From: Adiantum capillus-veneris
Lineage: Eukaryota > Streptophyta > Polypodiopsida > Polypodiales > Pteridaceae
Length of the DNA stretch: 62,000 nt
Direction of reading: 5' to 3'
Assembly (NCBI GenBank): GCA_014529385.2
Contig: CM043968.1
Location: 24,556,513-24,618,512 of the forward strand
A program made the translations under genes and the position numbers. Position 1 is the stretch's first letter. Every line of letters starts with the position of its first letter. Shown piece by piece: positions 22,351 through 33,739 of the stretch. The notes under the pieces were generated by a model. That model did not search any database, was not told the origin of the DNA, and worked only from the letters and a program-made list of their open reading frames with translations.

Positions 22351-25300
22351 CTAGGCCTCGACGAGTGAGGCATCATCGATAAGATCTTGCACCGTTTCAT
22401 CGTCTATCTCTAATTGCAAACATAACTCTGCCCCAACTCGTTTTGGCAGATTGTCTTCATCCATTGCATCTTCATCTACAAGTGTCAATTCTGGCTCGTT
22501 TGCGTCATCCCTCGTATATCTGTCAGCTTCCTCTGCCATACCTTCATCCATCTCATCTAATGTCACGGCCAAATGGACGTCTTCTGACTGACTTTCCTCC
22601 AGGAGATCTTGCCCTTCAAATACTTGTTTATTTCTTGGAGCAACCTGAACCACAAACCACCACTGTCGCTCTCGAGGGTCCAGTACAAAGACAACTTGCT
22701 CGCAATGTTCGGGGAGAGCAAATGTGTCGCTCGCATCTGTCCAAACCCTTGTAGAATCTATTTGCACAAGTTTGTTTCCATCTCTGCGTACCGTTGCATT
22801 GCGACCAGAAGTAATCACCTTGAACCACTTCACATCCAACAAAAACATCTCAAACCGCCTGAAGCTTACTTTCAGGATATCTGACACCAGACCACAGTAA
22901 TCTAGGTTGCTAGTGCTCTCATTCGTGTCTCTGGCACTAGCCCTTCTCTTTTACATGAAACTAACCATTACCACACTGTCAAACGTGTTTCTTCTGCTGT
23001 CAATTTGTTGTGTTCTGAAATGCTTTCCATGCGACCACAGTGCCATGTATGTATGATACTTCCAGTCACATCCAATAGCCAGCTCTTCCTCTTCTAGAGA
23101 TATGGGTTCTCCGATCTGTCGAGCTGCTCTCACTGTCTTGTCCAACCATGCCATTGTAGGGAATTCAGGTAGAGGAGCGAGATAGTCTGGCAAGGGTAAA
23201 CCTCTAGTCGTTCGGCTTCGCCTGAAATCCTGTCGCTCCCTATTGCGTCTCTCTTTCTCTTCTTCGTACCTTTCAAGCCATTTTTGCATCGGCGCTGAAT
23301 TTAGTATACAGAACTTCATGATCTTTTCTCGCATGGCGTCGTTCATTTTCTTCGGCACCCCTTGCCCTTGCGGCTCCTCTCCCACCAGTCTTGCATCGCT
23401 CCACAGTCGAGGCATTTTTGGGTCAGAAACGGATAGAAATTCGGTCGTCAATACAAGAGACTCTTGCACCAGCCATCCTTCTGCCATGCTCCCCTCTGGA
23501 CGCGCTTTTTGGCGAACAAAACCCTTAAGTGTTTTCATGAACCGCTCTAGAAAGAACATCCAACGGCTTTGGACTGTACCTGCCACTGCAACCTCATCTA
23601 CTACATGGACAAGCAAGTGCATTTGGATAGTTAGGCACCTCGTGGGTAGATACTCTCAATCATGCAAACTACCTCAATGGAGTTAGCCCTTGCGACTGCA
23701 ATAGATTCATCCTGTATCTCCTTGGAAGAGATCCACCGCACTAGCTCTGAAATCTTGTATATACAGGTCCGCACTTCCTCCGTTAAACACCCCTTGATTG
23801 CAATTGGAAGAATGAATTGCAAGAACTTATGCCAGTCGTGCGATTTCAGTCCTGACAGTTGATCATCACCGATGAATGCTGTCTTGAGATATCACATATA
23901 TCCTGTTGGCGTCCTGAACTCTGAAATCACCCTTTTAACTTGTCGCTCTTCGTTTTTTAGCAATACCAATGGCGCTCTTGGAAGTTTTGTTTGGCCAGCT
24001 GCATTGGTGAAAGGCCACAGCTCTGGCATCTTTCCAACTGACTGCAAATCATCTCGTGAAGCTCGATTATCTTCCAGAGAAGCTCTCCCACATTCTTGAA
24101 TATATGCATTGGATCCAACAAATGGTTAATTAGTAGATCACCCCAGTACGGCAACGAATGGAGAATGGACAAACGTTTCATTCCTGGAACAGGTTGCCCC
24201 TCATGTTGCTCCCATTTGCGACGCCACTCTTGTACATGCATAGGACGACATTCGATGCGACCAAGCTGACCTTCGCGCAAGTGATAGCCATCTGGAAGAT
24301 AACGGTGGTGACCTTGATAAATTGTCTTTCGAAGAGAGGCAGAATAGCGCACATCCAAAGACTGCCCGCAAATTGGACATGCATTGTATCCCAAAGTTGT
24401 TAGCCCTGCATATATTAAAGCATGAATCAGGCCAAGGCAAAGTGCTTGTGAATAGCGAGAATTTTGTAAATCAAGAACCATTACCAGAAGCTTCTCCGTA
24501 TCCTGGCCAATCATGCATAATCCATATAAGAAGTCCATGGATCCTTGCATGTTGTTGTCCTACTGGTTCAACCGCATCTGCTATGTCGATCCCATGCCAT
24601 AACTCCTGGAGCTCGTCAACTAGTGGAGCTAGATAAACATCCATGTTTTTTGCCTTGAACTTACCAGGTATAATCAAGCTTAATATCAAATGACCCTTCT
24701 TGATGGCAAGCCACGGTGGGAGGTTGTAATTGATGAGGCACACAGGCCAAGTGCTCCATGACGAGCTTCTCAAGCCAAATGGATTGACTCCATCCATTGC
24801 CATGCCCAAACGCAAATTGCGTGGTTCACTCTTAAAATGTGGCCAGGTATCTTCAATGTGCCTCCAGGCCTTTGAATCAGTAGGCACCCTAAATGTTGCG
24901 TCAGTGGATCTATTCGTAGAATGCCACCGCATCAACTTTGCAATGGAACCACAACAAAACATGCTTTTTATCCTAGGAATAATAGGGAAATGCCGCAACA
25001 CTTTAGCTAGCGCTGTCTCGCCAACTGCATCTTGTTTATAGCGCATTGCTCCACACTTAGGACACGACAGACAATCTGCGAATTCATTGCGAAAAAGAAT
25101 GCAATCATTTGGACATGCATGAATCTTGTTGTAGTCCAAGCCAGCTGAGGTCAATAGTTGCTTTGCGTCTGGCCTGGAGGGGAGCATTTCATTGCCAGCC
25201 GGGAGAAGTTGCTCTCGCAACAACCTGTTTAAGTCACATTAAATTAAAAATATCTCCAAGTACATCACCGTTGCAATCGAAAAATCTCTTTTGTAAATTA

Positions 25301-25600
25301 CGTACCTAAACAAAGCAGTGACGCTTGCATCTGACCACCCGTACACTGGTTGAAGATTCAGAAACGCCAGACAAGTACGAAGCGTCGATATTTTGGCTCC
25401 TTCATAAATTGGTTGACGTGCCAACTTTCTCAACATGTCTTCAGGAGATAGGCGTACGGCTTCTGGTGCTGCTTCGTTAGCGTTCTCCTCGCTTGTCTGG
25501 AAGAAGACATCCAGCATCTCCTCCATGCTGTCGTCTTGTGTCTGTAAGTCCTTTTCTGCTTCCATCCTTGGCTCTATATTGGTCGGACCTTCACGCATAA

Positions 25601-25659
<59 letters not shown>

Positions 25660-25853
25660 GTAGGTGCTATGTCGCGAAAATCAATGCTCGTTCCGTAGGA
25701 GTCGTATCGTAGATTCTGTACGGTTTCTTTAGCAAACTCTCTGTACTTGTACACATGCTCATTACATATCCTACGCTTGAGCAGGATTTGATACTTGCAG
25801 AGCGTGCACGAGCATGCAATCTTTTCCTCCATGTTAGTTGATGACGTTGCCAT
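22351..25853 (-). pseudogene. CACTA tnpD-type transposase (TNP2, DUF4218, DUF4216)
   Basis: Minus strand. Exon 1 (25853-25306) has a Cys-rich start (CSCTLCKYQILLKRRICNEH) and an Arg-Glu repeat encoded by a CT microsatellite. Introns of 81 bp (25225-25305) and 79 bp (24406-24484) have GT-AG ends. Exon 2 shows HACPNDCILFRNEFADC then LSCPKCGAMRY, and LGMAMDGVNPFGLRSSSWST, the TNP2 catalytic region. Exon 3 has YNACPICGQS and a frameshift near 24070. It then continues with LKNEERQVKRVISEFRTPTG and GLKSHDWHKFLQFILPIAIK. DUF4218 follows at 23622-22951 (HLLVHVVDEV, RWMFFLERFMKTLKGFVR), then a TAA, then DUF4216 at 22887-22351 (LDVKWFKV, VWTDASDTFALPEHCEQVVF). The stop near 23892, the frameshift and the TAA at 22951 inactivate it. 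Confidence 0.92.
25606..25655. repeat. (CT)n microsatellite within the tnpD coding exon
   Basis: About 25 CT units. On the coding strand this is (GA)n, read as an Arg-Glu dipeptide run (about 8 pairs) with the frame kept open on both sides. Confidence 0.95.
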
Positions 25854-26026
25854 CTACAATGATTATGAATGTTGTTTTAATATATATACTCCTCACAATG
25901 TAAACTACCTCGCATTCTCTAATCCTCCATGTTAGTTGATGACGTTGCCATCTACAATGATTATGAATGTTGTTTTAATATATATACTCCTCACAATGTA
26001 AACTACCTCGCATTCTCTAATCTTGC
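25831..26026. repeat. 98-bp tandem duplication over the tnpD start codon
   Basis: The block beginning CCATGTTAGTTGATGACG at ~25829 is repeated exactly 98 bp later (~25927), through the sequence ending CATTCTCTAATC. It contains the minus-strand start ATG and the first codons of tnpD, so a second, out-of-context start lies at 25951. Confidence 0.93.
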
Positions 26027-26028
26027 CC

Positions 26029-26066
26029 AATCTCCGTACACCTCGGTCCAGAGGTGTACGGAGATT
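26029..26066. repeat. Perfect 16-bp hairpin
   Basis: AATCTCCGTACACCTC (26029-26044), a 6-base loop, then GAGGTGTACGGAGATT (26051-26066). It lies just upstream of the transposase gene on the coding strand. Confidence 0.93.
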
Positions 26067-26199
26067 AGGACCATCGGATCAAAATCTCGTCTTTATTGGT
26101 CAAATCCTATATGAGTAGACACATACGTGCACTCCCAGGTTTACATGACAATGCATGTACGTAGCGGGCAAAACCCCTTTGCCGCTTTTAGTTCCATAG

Positions 26200-28925
26200 T
26201 TTCTTCAATATCCAACGGCTATCCGTTTCTTCTATCCGTTTGACCTACGGCTTGCCATACGCGCTGTTGACATTGATTTAAGACTACCTAATGGACTACG
26301 GATGGTTTCGGTAGGCATAGAAGCCATTTCCGAAGTTCGTTTGCGTTTTTTTCGTAGAAAAACGCAAACGGATTTGACCTACGGCTTGTGTATTTGGCGT
26401 TTCTTCTATCCGTTTGACCTACGGCTTGCCATACGCGCTCTTGACATTGCCTAAAGACTACCTAATTGTCTATGGATGGTTTCAGTAGGCATAGAAGCCA
26501 TTTTTGAAGTCGTTTGCAATTTTTCGTAGAAAAACGCAACCGGATTTGACCTACGACTTGTGTATTTGGCGTTTCTTCTATCCGTTTGACCTACGGCTTG
26601 CCATACGTACTCTTGACATTGCTTCAAGACTACCTAATGGACTATGGATGGTTTCGGTAGGCGTAGAATCAGTTTCCGAAGTCCGTCTGCGTTTTTCCGT
26701 AGAAAAACGCAATCGGATTTGACCTACGGCTTGTGTATTTGGCGTTTCTTCTATCTGTTTGACTTAAAGCTTGCCATACGGGCTCTTGACATTGCCTAAA
26801 GACTACCTAATCGTCTACGGATGGTTTCAGTAGGCATAGAAGCCATTTTCGAAGTCCGTTTGCGTTTTTTCGTAGAAAAACGCAACCGGATTTGACCTGC
26901 GGCTTGTGTATTTGGCGTTTCTTCTATCCGTTTGACCTACGGCTTGCCATACACGCTCTTGACATTGCTTTAAGACTACCTAATGGACTACGGATAGTTT
27001 CAGTAGGCGTAGAATCAGTTTACGAAGTTCGTCTGCGTTTTTTCGTAGAAAAACGTAATCGGATTTGACCTACGGCTTGTGTATTTGGCGTTTCTTCTAT
27101 CCGTTTGACCTACGGCTTGCTATACGCGCTCTTGACATTGCTTTAAGACTTCCTAATGGACTACGGATGGTTTCAATAGGCATAGAAGCCATTTCCGAAA
27201 TCCCTTTACGTTTTCGTAGAAAAACGCAACCGGATTTGACCTACGACTTGTGTATTTGACGTTAATTCAAACCCATTGACCTACGGCTTGCCATACACGC
27301 TCTTGATATTGCTTTAAGACTATCTAATGGACTACGGATGGTTTCGGTAGGCGTAGAATCAGTTTCCGAAGTCCGTCTGCGTTTTTCCGTAGAAAAACGC
27401 AATCGGATTTGACCTACGGCTTGTGTATTTAGCGTTTCTTCTATCCGTTTGACCTATGGCTTGCCATATGCGCTGTTGATATTGCTTTAAGATTACCTAA
27501 TGGACTACGGATGGTTTCAGTAGGCATAGAAGCCATTTTCAAAATCCCTTTGCGTTTTTCCGTAGAAAAACGCAACCGGATTTGACCTACGACTTGTGTA
27601 TTTGGCGTTAATTCAAACCCATTGACCTACGGCTTGCCATACACGCTCTTGACATTGCTTTAAGACTACTAAATGAACTACAGATGGTATTGGTAGGCAT
27701 AGAAGCCATTTTCGAAGTCCGTTTGCGTTTTTTCGTAGAAAAACGCAACCGGATTTGACGTACAGCTTGTGTATTTGGCGTTTCTTCTATCCGTTTGACT
27801 TACGGCTTGCCATACGCACTCTTGACATTGCTTTAAGACTATTAAATGAACTACGGATGGTTTTGTTAGGCATAGAAGCCATTTTCGAAGTCCGTTTGCG
27901 TTTTTCCATAGAAAAACGCAACCGGATTTGACCTACGGCTTGTGTATTTAGCGTTTCTTCTATCCGTTTGACCTACGGCTTGCCATACACGCTCTTGACA
28001 TTGCTTTAAGACTACTTAATAAACTACGGATGGTTTCGGTAAGCATAGAATCCATTTCCGAAGTCCGTTTGCGTTTCTCCGTAGAAAAACGCAACCGGAT
28101 TTGACCTACGGCTTGTGTATTTGGTGTTTCTTCTATCCGTTTGACCTACGGCTTGACATACGCACTCTTGACATTGCCTAAAGACTACCTAATTGTCTAC
28201 GGATGGTTTCAGTAGGCATAGAAACCATTTCCGAAGTCCGTTTGCGTTTTTTCGTAGAAAAACGCAACCGGATTTGACCTACGGCTTGTGTATTTGACGT
28301 TTCTTTTGTCCGTTTAACCTACGGCTTACCATACACGGTCTTGACATTGCCTTAAAACTACTTAATGGACTACGGATGGTTTCGGTCGGCGTAGAATCAA
28401 TTTCTGAAGTCCGTCCGCGTTTTTCCGTAGAAAAATGCAATCGAATTTGACTTACGGCTTGTGTATTTGGCGTTTCTTCTATCCGTTTGACCTACAGCTT
28501 TCCATACGCGCTCTTGACATTGTCTAAAGACTACCTAATGGACTACGGATGGTTTTGGTAGGCATAGAATCAGTTTCCGAAGACCGTTTGCATTTTTTCG
28601 TAGAAAAACGCAACTGGATTTGACCTACGGCTTGTGTATTTGGCGTTTCTTCTGTCCGTTTGACCTACGGCTTGCCATACACGCTCTTGACATTGCCTTA
28701 AGACTACCTAATGGACTACGGATGGTTTCGGTAGGCATAGAAGGCATTTCCGAAGTCTGTTTGCGTTTTTCCATAGAAAAACGCAATCGGATTTGACCTA
28801 CGATGTAGAAGCCGTTTATGAAGTCTGTTTGCGTTTTTCTGTAGAAAAACCCAACCAGACTTCAAAAACGGCTTTTATTTTGGGCTTTTCTTCTATCCGT
28901 TTGACCTACGGCTTGTTATATGCCC
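26200..28925. repeat. ~173-bp tandem repeat array (about 15 units)
   Basis: Units recur at 170-176-bp spacing, tracked by GTAGAAAAACGC at ~26350, 26526, 26698, 26873, 27047, 27217, 27391, 27562, 27737, 27909, 28081, 28254, 28427, 28601 and 28773; a ~69-bp partial unit closes the array. Each unit holds a dyad (GCGTTTTT ... AAAAACGC around a 5-6-base centre) and two copies of TTTGACCTACGGCTTG. Units diverge by point changes, so the array is not recent. It occupies the 5' side of the CACTA element, upstream of the transposase, and encodes nothing recognisable. Confidence 0.95.
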
Positions 28926-29416
28926 CCGCCCAACCTTTTTTGAGGAGGAAGCTTGTCTCTAGAGGCAACGACGGCGCTGTTGTTGCTCCCTACAGGACTT
29001 TCATGTGTAAAGGTGAGAGTTGAGCTTCGAATGTATTTTGAGCTGGTCAAATGAAGTCATAGGCTGTATCAGACGATCCAGGTCACTTTGCTTCGACATG
29101 CACAACGCCCGGTCAGACTACTGACCATGGAGGATATTGATGAGATCCGCCAACGACAGCTGGATCTCCTATGATCTACCTATCCCAGCTAGCTGTTTTA
29201 GCCGTTTAGTCCACACCCAACAGTTTAGGATTCCATAATATTTTATTTTGTCATTTTGTCATCTTTTTACTCTGACTTTGTATTAGATCCACCACATTGT
29301 AACTTTCTTGTCTCATAGGTCACTTTGGCCTTTCGAAGACGTTAATATAACATTTCATTTCATCTCTCTTTAATTTTTCTTTCTTTAATTTTAATTTCCT
29401 ACGCGCATACATTAAT
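28926..29416. other. CACTA 5' interior with a gene-like module
   Basis: Holds a short ATG-initiated reading (MEDIDEIRQRQLDLL, ~29127) and an AT-rich block (29240-29370) ending TTAATATAACATTTCATTTC. That block is shared with sequences at 39.3-39.75 kb outside this element. No known domain. Confidence 0.45.
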
Positions 29417-29483
29417 TCTCTCTCTCTCTCTCTCTTTGATTACCTACACACACACACACATTTCTCTCCTCTCTGTCTCTTTC

Positions 29484-29561
<78 letters not shown>

Positions 29562-29580
29562 TACACACACACACACACAC

Positions 29581-29660
<80 letters not shown>

Positions 29661-29663
29661 TGT

Positions 29664-29705
<42 letters not shown>

Positions 29706-29732
29706 TGGGGGGGGGGGGGGGGGGGGAGAGTG
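29417..29732. repeat. Compound microsatellite cluster (CT, CA, GA, G)
   Basis: Alternating (CT)n and (CA)n tracts, then (GA)n at ~29667-29701 and a ~21-G run near 29707-29726. All short ORFs across it are repeat artefacts. Confidence 0.95.
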
Positions 29733-29824
29733 ACATAATACCTGCGCAGCAGGTTTCGGCCACGATTTGAGCAGACGCAAATGGCCCTGCGCGCACGGGT
29801 TTCACTTTTTTCCCCCAAATTTTT

Positions 29825-30005
29825 TAGCGTCGCAATGAGCGTCGATATAAGTGTGGCAAATAAAGCTTTCCATGCATATAGCGACGCTCATTGCGACACA
29901 TATATCGACGCCTATATCGACGTGCTCTAATTCCGTCGATATATGCGTGGAAAGGCATGGCCGTCAATATATGATGCGTCGATATCTTCATGTTATGTTG
30001 TAGTG
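29825..30005. repeat. CACTA right terminus: subterminal motifs and TIR
   Basis: Repeated GCGTCG / TATCGACG motifs in both orientations, including CGTCGATATAAG, TATATCGACGCC and CGTCGATATATGCGTGG, leading to TGTTGTAGTG. These mirror the left terminus (for example GCGTGGAAAGGC at both ends). Confidence 0.85.
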
Positions 30006-30234
30006 AAGATGGAACACCTTTCATATCATGACATTTCCAAGAAAATATATCCTTTAATTCCTTGAGAATTTCTTTAAGTACATACTCCTTAGTCTCTATC
30101 AGATGTAGGGCAATGAAAACAGGTTTGGACTCCTCATCGGGGTCTGCTAACTCTATTTCCTTAACTATCACTGGACCATCATAGACTCCATTTCTTCCAT
30201 CGATATGGTGTTCTCTGGGCCTTTGTATACACAA
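30006..30234 (-). pseudogene. Gypsy RT, 5' part, up to the CACTA insertion
   Basis: Minus-strand YDGPVIVKEIELADPDEESK, FIALHLIETKEYVLKEILK and ELKDIFSWKCHDMKGVPS form the conserved lead-in to gypsy RT (F-x-W pattern, G-[IV]-x-P). At 30006 it breaks off into the CACTA end. Reading resumes in the same frame at 20199 if one AAG copy is discounted, which shows the two halves were one gene. Confidence 0.9.
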
Positions 30235-31264
30235 CTTATGTTCCTCTATAATGTAGGACTTGAAATGATGAGGTGCAGGGTGTAAGTCTGTGGGGTCTTG
30301 TTGCTTTGTGGACTGTGATTTCTCTTCCGCTTCCTTTTGTTGTCGAGCTATCTCAATTTTGTCGTCTCCTTATGGTATGGCTAAACTTTGGCTTCTCTAT
30401 AGCCTCTAGTTGTGCGATGTGAATGGGTTGTGGACTACACCACATAACGCTTTGAAGGTATTCACCCCAGTTATCTACCAGCTTTCGATGAGCATCACAT
30501 GTCCCCATATAATTCAGCCATTCTATGGTAGATTTCTTTTGATTTATTCTAGCACACACATTTGCTTGATATCATCACCTCTTATATCTCTTTGTCTAAT
30601 TTTTTATTATGGTCGATCTCCAGTAAAGAGTCACCAGATGAATCACTACTTGTGTCTTCTCCTCTCTCGGATATATTGTCATCTAGGGTATCACTGGGCC
30701 TTGAATGGTTTGTCTCCACATTTTCACAAAGATTTAACTCAGATTCTGATTCCTCAGAGTCAATTTCAATTGATGATTTTGACTCCAAATCTTGTGGGCT
30801 ATAGTCTTTTGAGACGATACTAGTTCCAATGTGAGTCAAGCCTCCATCTTGTAGGTCATCAAAAGCTATATGCATTGCTCCTATCATATTTAAAGGTACA
30901 AGTGGTGGCATTTTATCCCCGTCAGGTGTTACTTACCCAGGTCATCCCCCTATTTCCCCAAGTGTCCATGGTTGCTGCTAGGTGGACCCAACCCACATTG
31001 TCAGACTTAGTCATCCCAGGTAGAATATCCATATAAGGAGAATCTTCCCCAACATCAGTGTCCATTTTACATGTGTAACAATACTATAATGGGACTGAGT
31101 GAATTGTGGTGTCAGATGTATGATCAATTATAAATCTATCTCCTAGAGTATGTGCTCGACTAGTTACAAGATCAACTCGAATGACAGAGTCTTGGAACTG
31201 CAAAAGTAGACATGGTTTTTAGACCAGTCATGCACCATTTTTTCTTCCTTCATGAAAAGATGTC

Positions 31265-31552
31265 CTAAGACATCTTAGATGGCATAGTGTGCTTGGAAAA
31301 ATTAATAATTTTGTGTCCGAACACCTTGATCTTGAGATCCTCTAGCATTCCAATAGGTTTAACAATAGTCCCATTGGCCATCTTTACTACTATGTTTGTA
31401 GTCCCAAGGTGAGGTCTTCCCATAGATTCCAAGCAATTCTTAGTCACAATGCTAACCCCAGTGCCACCATCAAGGATTCCCTTCACAGTTAATCCCTTGG
31501 TAGTGATTAGTATGGTTGCATTGGATTCATCGCCTTCAAAGTATTGTCCCAA
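31265..31552 (-). pseudogene. Gypsy retropepsin (protease)
   Basis: Minus-strand VKGILDGGTGVSIVTKNCLE is the aspartic-protease active-site region. The family has D-[ST]-G-[AS]; here it reads D-G-G-T, so the residue after Asp is changed. NIVVKMANGTIVKPIGMLED follows, as expected for the flap and second strand. It lies between gag and RT. Confidence 0.78.
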
Positions 31553-31568
31553 CTTATTGACAGGTATT

Positions 31569-33739
31569 TCAACAACACAGTATTAAGTGTTCTTCCCCTA
31601 TTGGCATCTCCCTAGCTTCATCCATCTGTGCAAATTGTGGTAGCCTGACTTTCAGTTCTCCATTGAGGAAAGCTTGAAGAGCTAAGAATAGCTCGGGGTC
31701 TCCATATAATTTGGACATGACGGTGGCTCTAACTTCTAAAGCCATGAAAGCCATCAATTTGGAAATATTTAATGGCACTTTTTGGGCTTCAGTCCCTTGA
31801 CATGGGAAAGATGGGATCTCCATTTCTTTGATAGGGTCAGGTAATCCCTCTGTAAACATTCTCTCCAATAAGAAGGGAGTACGTCCACTTTCCCATGACT
31901 TAAAGTCACTTTCTTCTTGGATGATACTTGGTATAGTTAGTGGTCTATGGACTTTGTGAATTTGCTTTTGTGTAGGGAACATTGTGTCGATAATCTGGAT
32001 CTGCCTAGGTGCTGGCTCTAGATCCCTTTGGGTCTCTTCTACAAACTCATTAATTACTTGACTCGCTCGATCTCCTCTGTAGGATTTGGGTAAGTTCCTA
32101 TCTTCTTCTTGGGTCCTGGCCATTGTGGCTCATGACGATCTTCCTTGTTCTTTTCTAATGGTCGTTTTGATCTCCATGGTATCACCTGAATCAAAATCCT
32201 CTTCAACGTCGTTCATATATACGGGGTCGTCACCAGTCCCTATGTTGGTCTTTGAACTGGGGTATGACTTCGTTGCCTTTTGTGACCTTTCCCTTCGTGT
32301 TTCTTCTTCTTCTGAGATTGGGCAATTGATGATGTGTCTTTCTTCAAGAACATAATTTTGGTTTTAGAGCATCAATCATGTGAGTTCATTTACTGGTACC
32401 ACATGCGTACTTTGTGTTGGCTCTTCATCGGTAACCTCAATTAAGTTCAATGGCATGATCTTTGGCACATTTGGATTACTAGGACATTGGGCAATCAAAT
32501 GATCTATGCCACATCGATTAAGCATGAGAATCGGCATTGTAGATGTGCTAGCGTGATTGGTTTGCATTAGTGTGGCATTCTTTTGTAGTTTAATGGCACA
32601 AGCAACTACACAATGTGGACCTCCACACTCATAGCATTGAAGAGGTGGTCTTTTGGCAATGTATTGATATTTCGGCCTCTTGTCGCAAGAGTAGCTACTT
32701 GATAGACATGTTTGACTTGTCCCCAATAGTCCTCCATGTAATATTGTGGACTTTCTTCAAGTGCATCAATCCCATAGGCAATATTAGGGTCTATATCTTC
32801 CTCACAACCTTCCAAACCAGCAATAGATGCTGACAATCCACCTGATTCATAGAAGTGATTCTTGCATGTGGTGGTTGTGGTCCTAGCATTGGAGGTGGTA
32901 AGGGTGTTGTTTGAACAACATTTTGGGCCCTAGGGACCATGTGTTGTGATGTTTGTTCAAGAGGTGGGGCCGACATCAATGCAGGCACTCGAGGTGTGCT
33001 TGTCCATGCTAAGGTTGGTCTATTGGCCATCGCGCGTTTAAATACTATGCAATCCTTGGCTTGATGACCATACCTACCACAAGCATTGCAATTCCCATTA
33101 TATTTTACTCTAAACATAGGGCATTCATTGGTACTATGCGGACCATAGCAAATTGAGCACCATTGTTGCTCCCTTCTTGGATACATATGATTGTTTTGTG
33201 GAGCACGATTGTCTCTAAGACTCTCTTGAATGGCCTTGATGAGATCTACTAAAGTCATCTCAGATATCTTTGGCTCTTTATCAATAGGCGTTAGGTCATT
33301 GAATCATGTCCCGATGCTTGCGAGTTAGTAGATTAAGGCTCAATATACACTCTTTCTCCTTGAATCATTAAATTGTCCTCCAATTGGATCGCATTGGTGG
33401 TGACTGCTTCGCAAGTGGTGATTCCTCTAATGACTAGGGCATTTAGATATCCTTATGTCGTAGTTCCCTAATGAACCTATCAAGCAATTGGTTATTATTG
33501 AAGCCCTCATTTGAACTACAACACAAATTCAAATGCTTCAAGCGACTGATAAAGTCCCTCACCAACTCTCCTTCCTCTCGTTGGGGTTTCTGAAGCTGAG
33601 ATGCTACATCCCAAAGTACTCCCACTGAGGGCCTAGAGCCTAAGGTGGAGGAATAATGAGTGCCCGCATAAATGGAGACACTCTCTATGTGATTGTCCTC
33701 TAGCAACAACCAGAGTATAGGTGCATGTGATCTCAACAC
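31569..33739 (-). pseudogene. Gypsy gag polyprotein with zinc knuckles
   Basis: Minus strand. 33739-33443 carries the gag core (LQKPQREEGELVRDFISRLK). 33258-32791 has CSICYGPHSTNEC and CNACGRYGHQAKDC (CX2CX4HX4C). 32726-32376 adds CYECGGPHCVVAC and a fourth, degenerate CGIDHLIAQC. 32123-31569 is a spacer ORF (GRTPFLLERMF, LMAFMALEVRATVMSKL) before protease. Frames change at several points, so it is not translatable as one chain. Multiple knuckles followed by a long linker fit large plant gypsy elements. Confidence 0.82.

Larger units (their letters stand above)
20200..30005 (-). mobile_element. CACTA (En/Spm) DNA transposon nested in the gypsy RT
   Basis: Starts CACTACAACA and ends TGTTGTAGTG, the terminal inverted repeats of the CACTA superfamily, with AAG on both sides. 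Length 9,806 bp. Coding is on the minus strand: a tnpD/TNP2-type transposase gene (25853-22351) followed by a tnpA-like gene (22258-21302). Both ends carry multiple direct and inverted TATCGACG-type subterminal motifs. The 5' half holds a 2.7-kb tandem array and a microsatellite cluster. Both genes carry stops or frameshifts, so this copy is non-autonomous, although its ends look intact. Confidence 0.96.

Noticed and set aside
26200-28925. Tandem array as a CRISPR array
   Set aside because: Units are contiguous with no unique spacers, and this is a plant transposon.
29436-29818. Several overlapping ORFs with long His-Thr, Arg-Glu, Ser-Leu or Cys-Val runs
   Set aside because: Pure microsatellite translation; the same holds at 15631-15974, 34744-35182, 36401-36748, 45146-45389 and 56098-56382.
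31569-32123. Second MARTxxx start (MARTQEED) as another H3-like gene
   Set aside because: Chance match; the rest is the gypsy gag-protease linker and has no histone fold.
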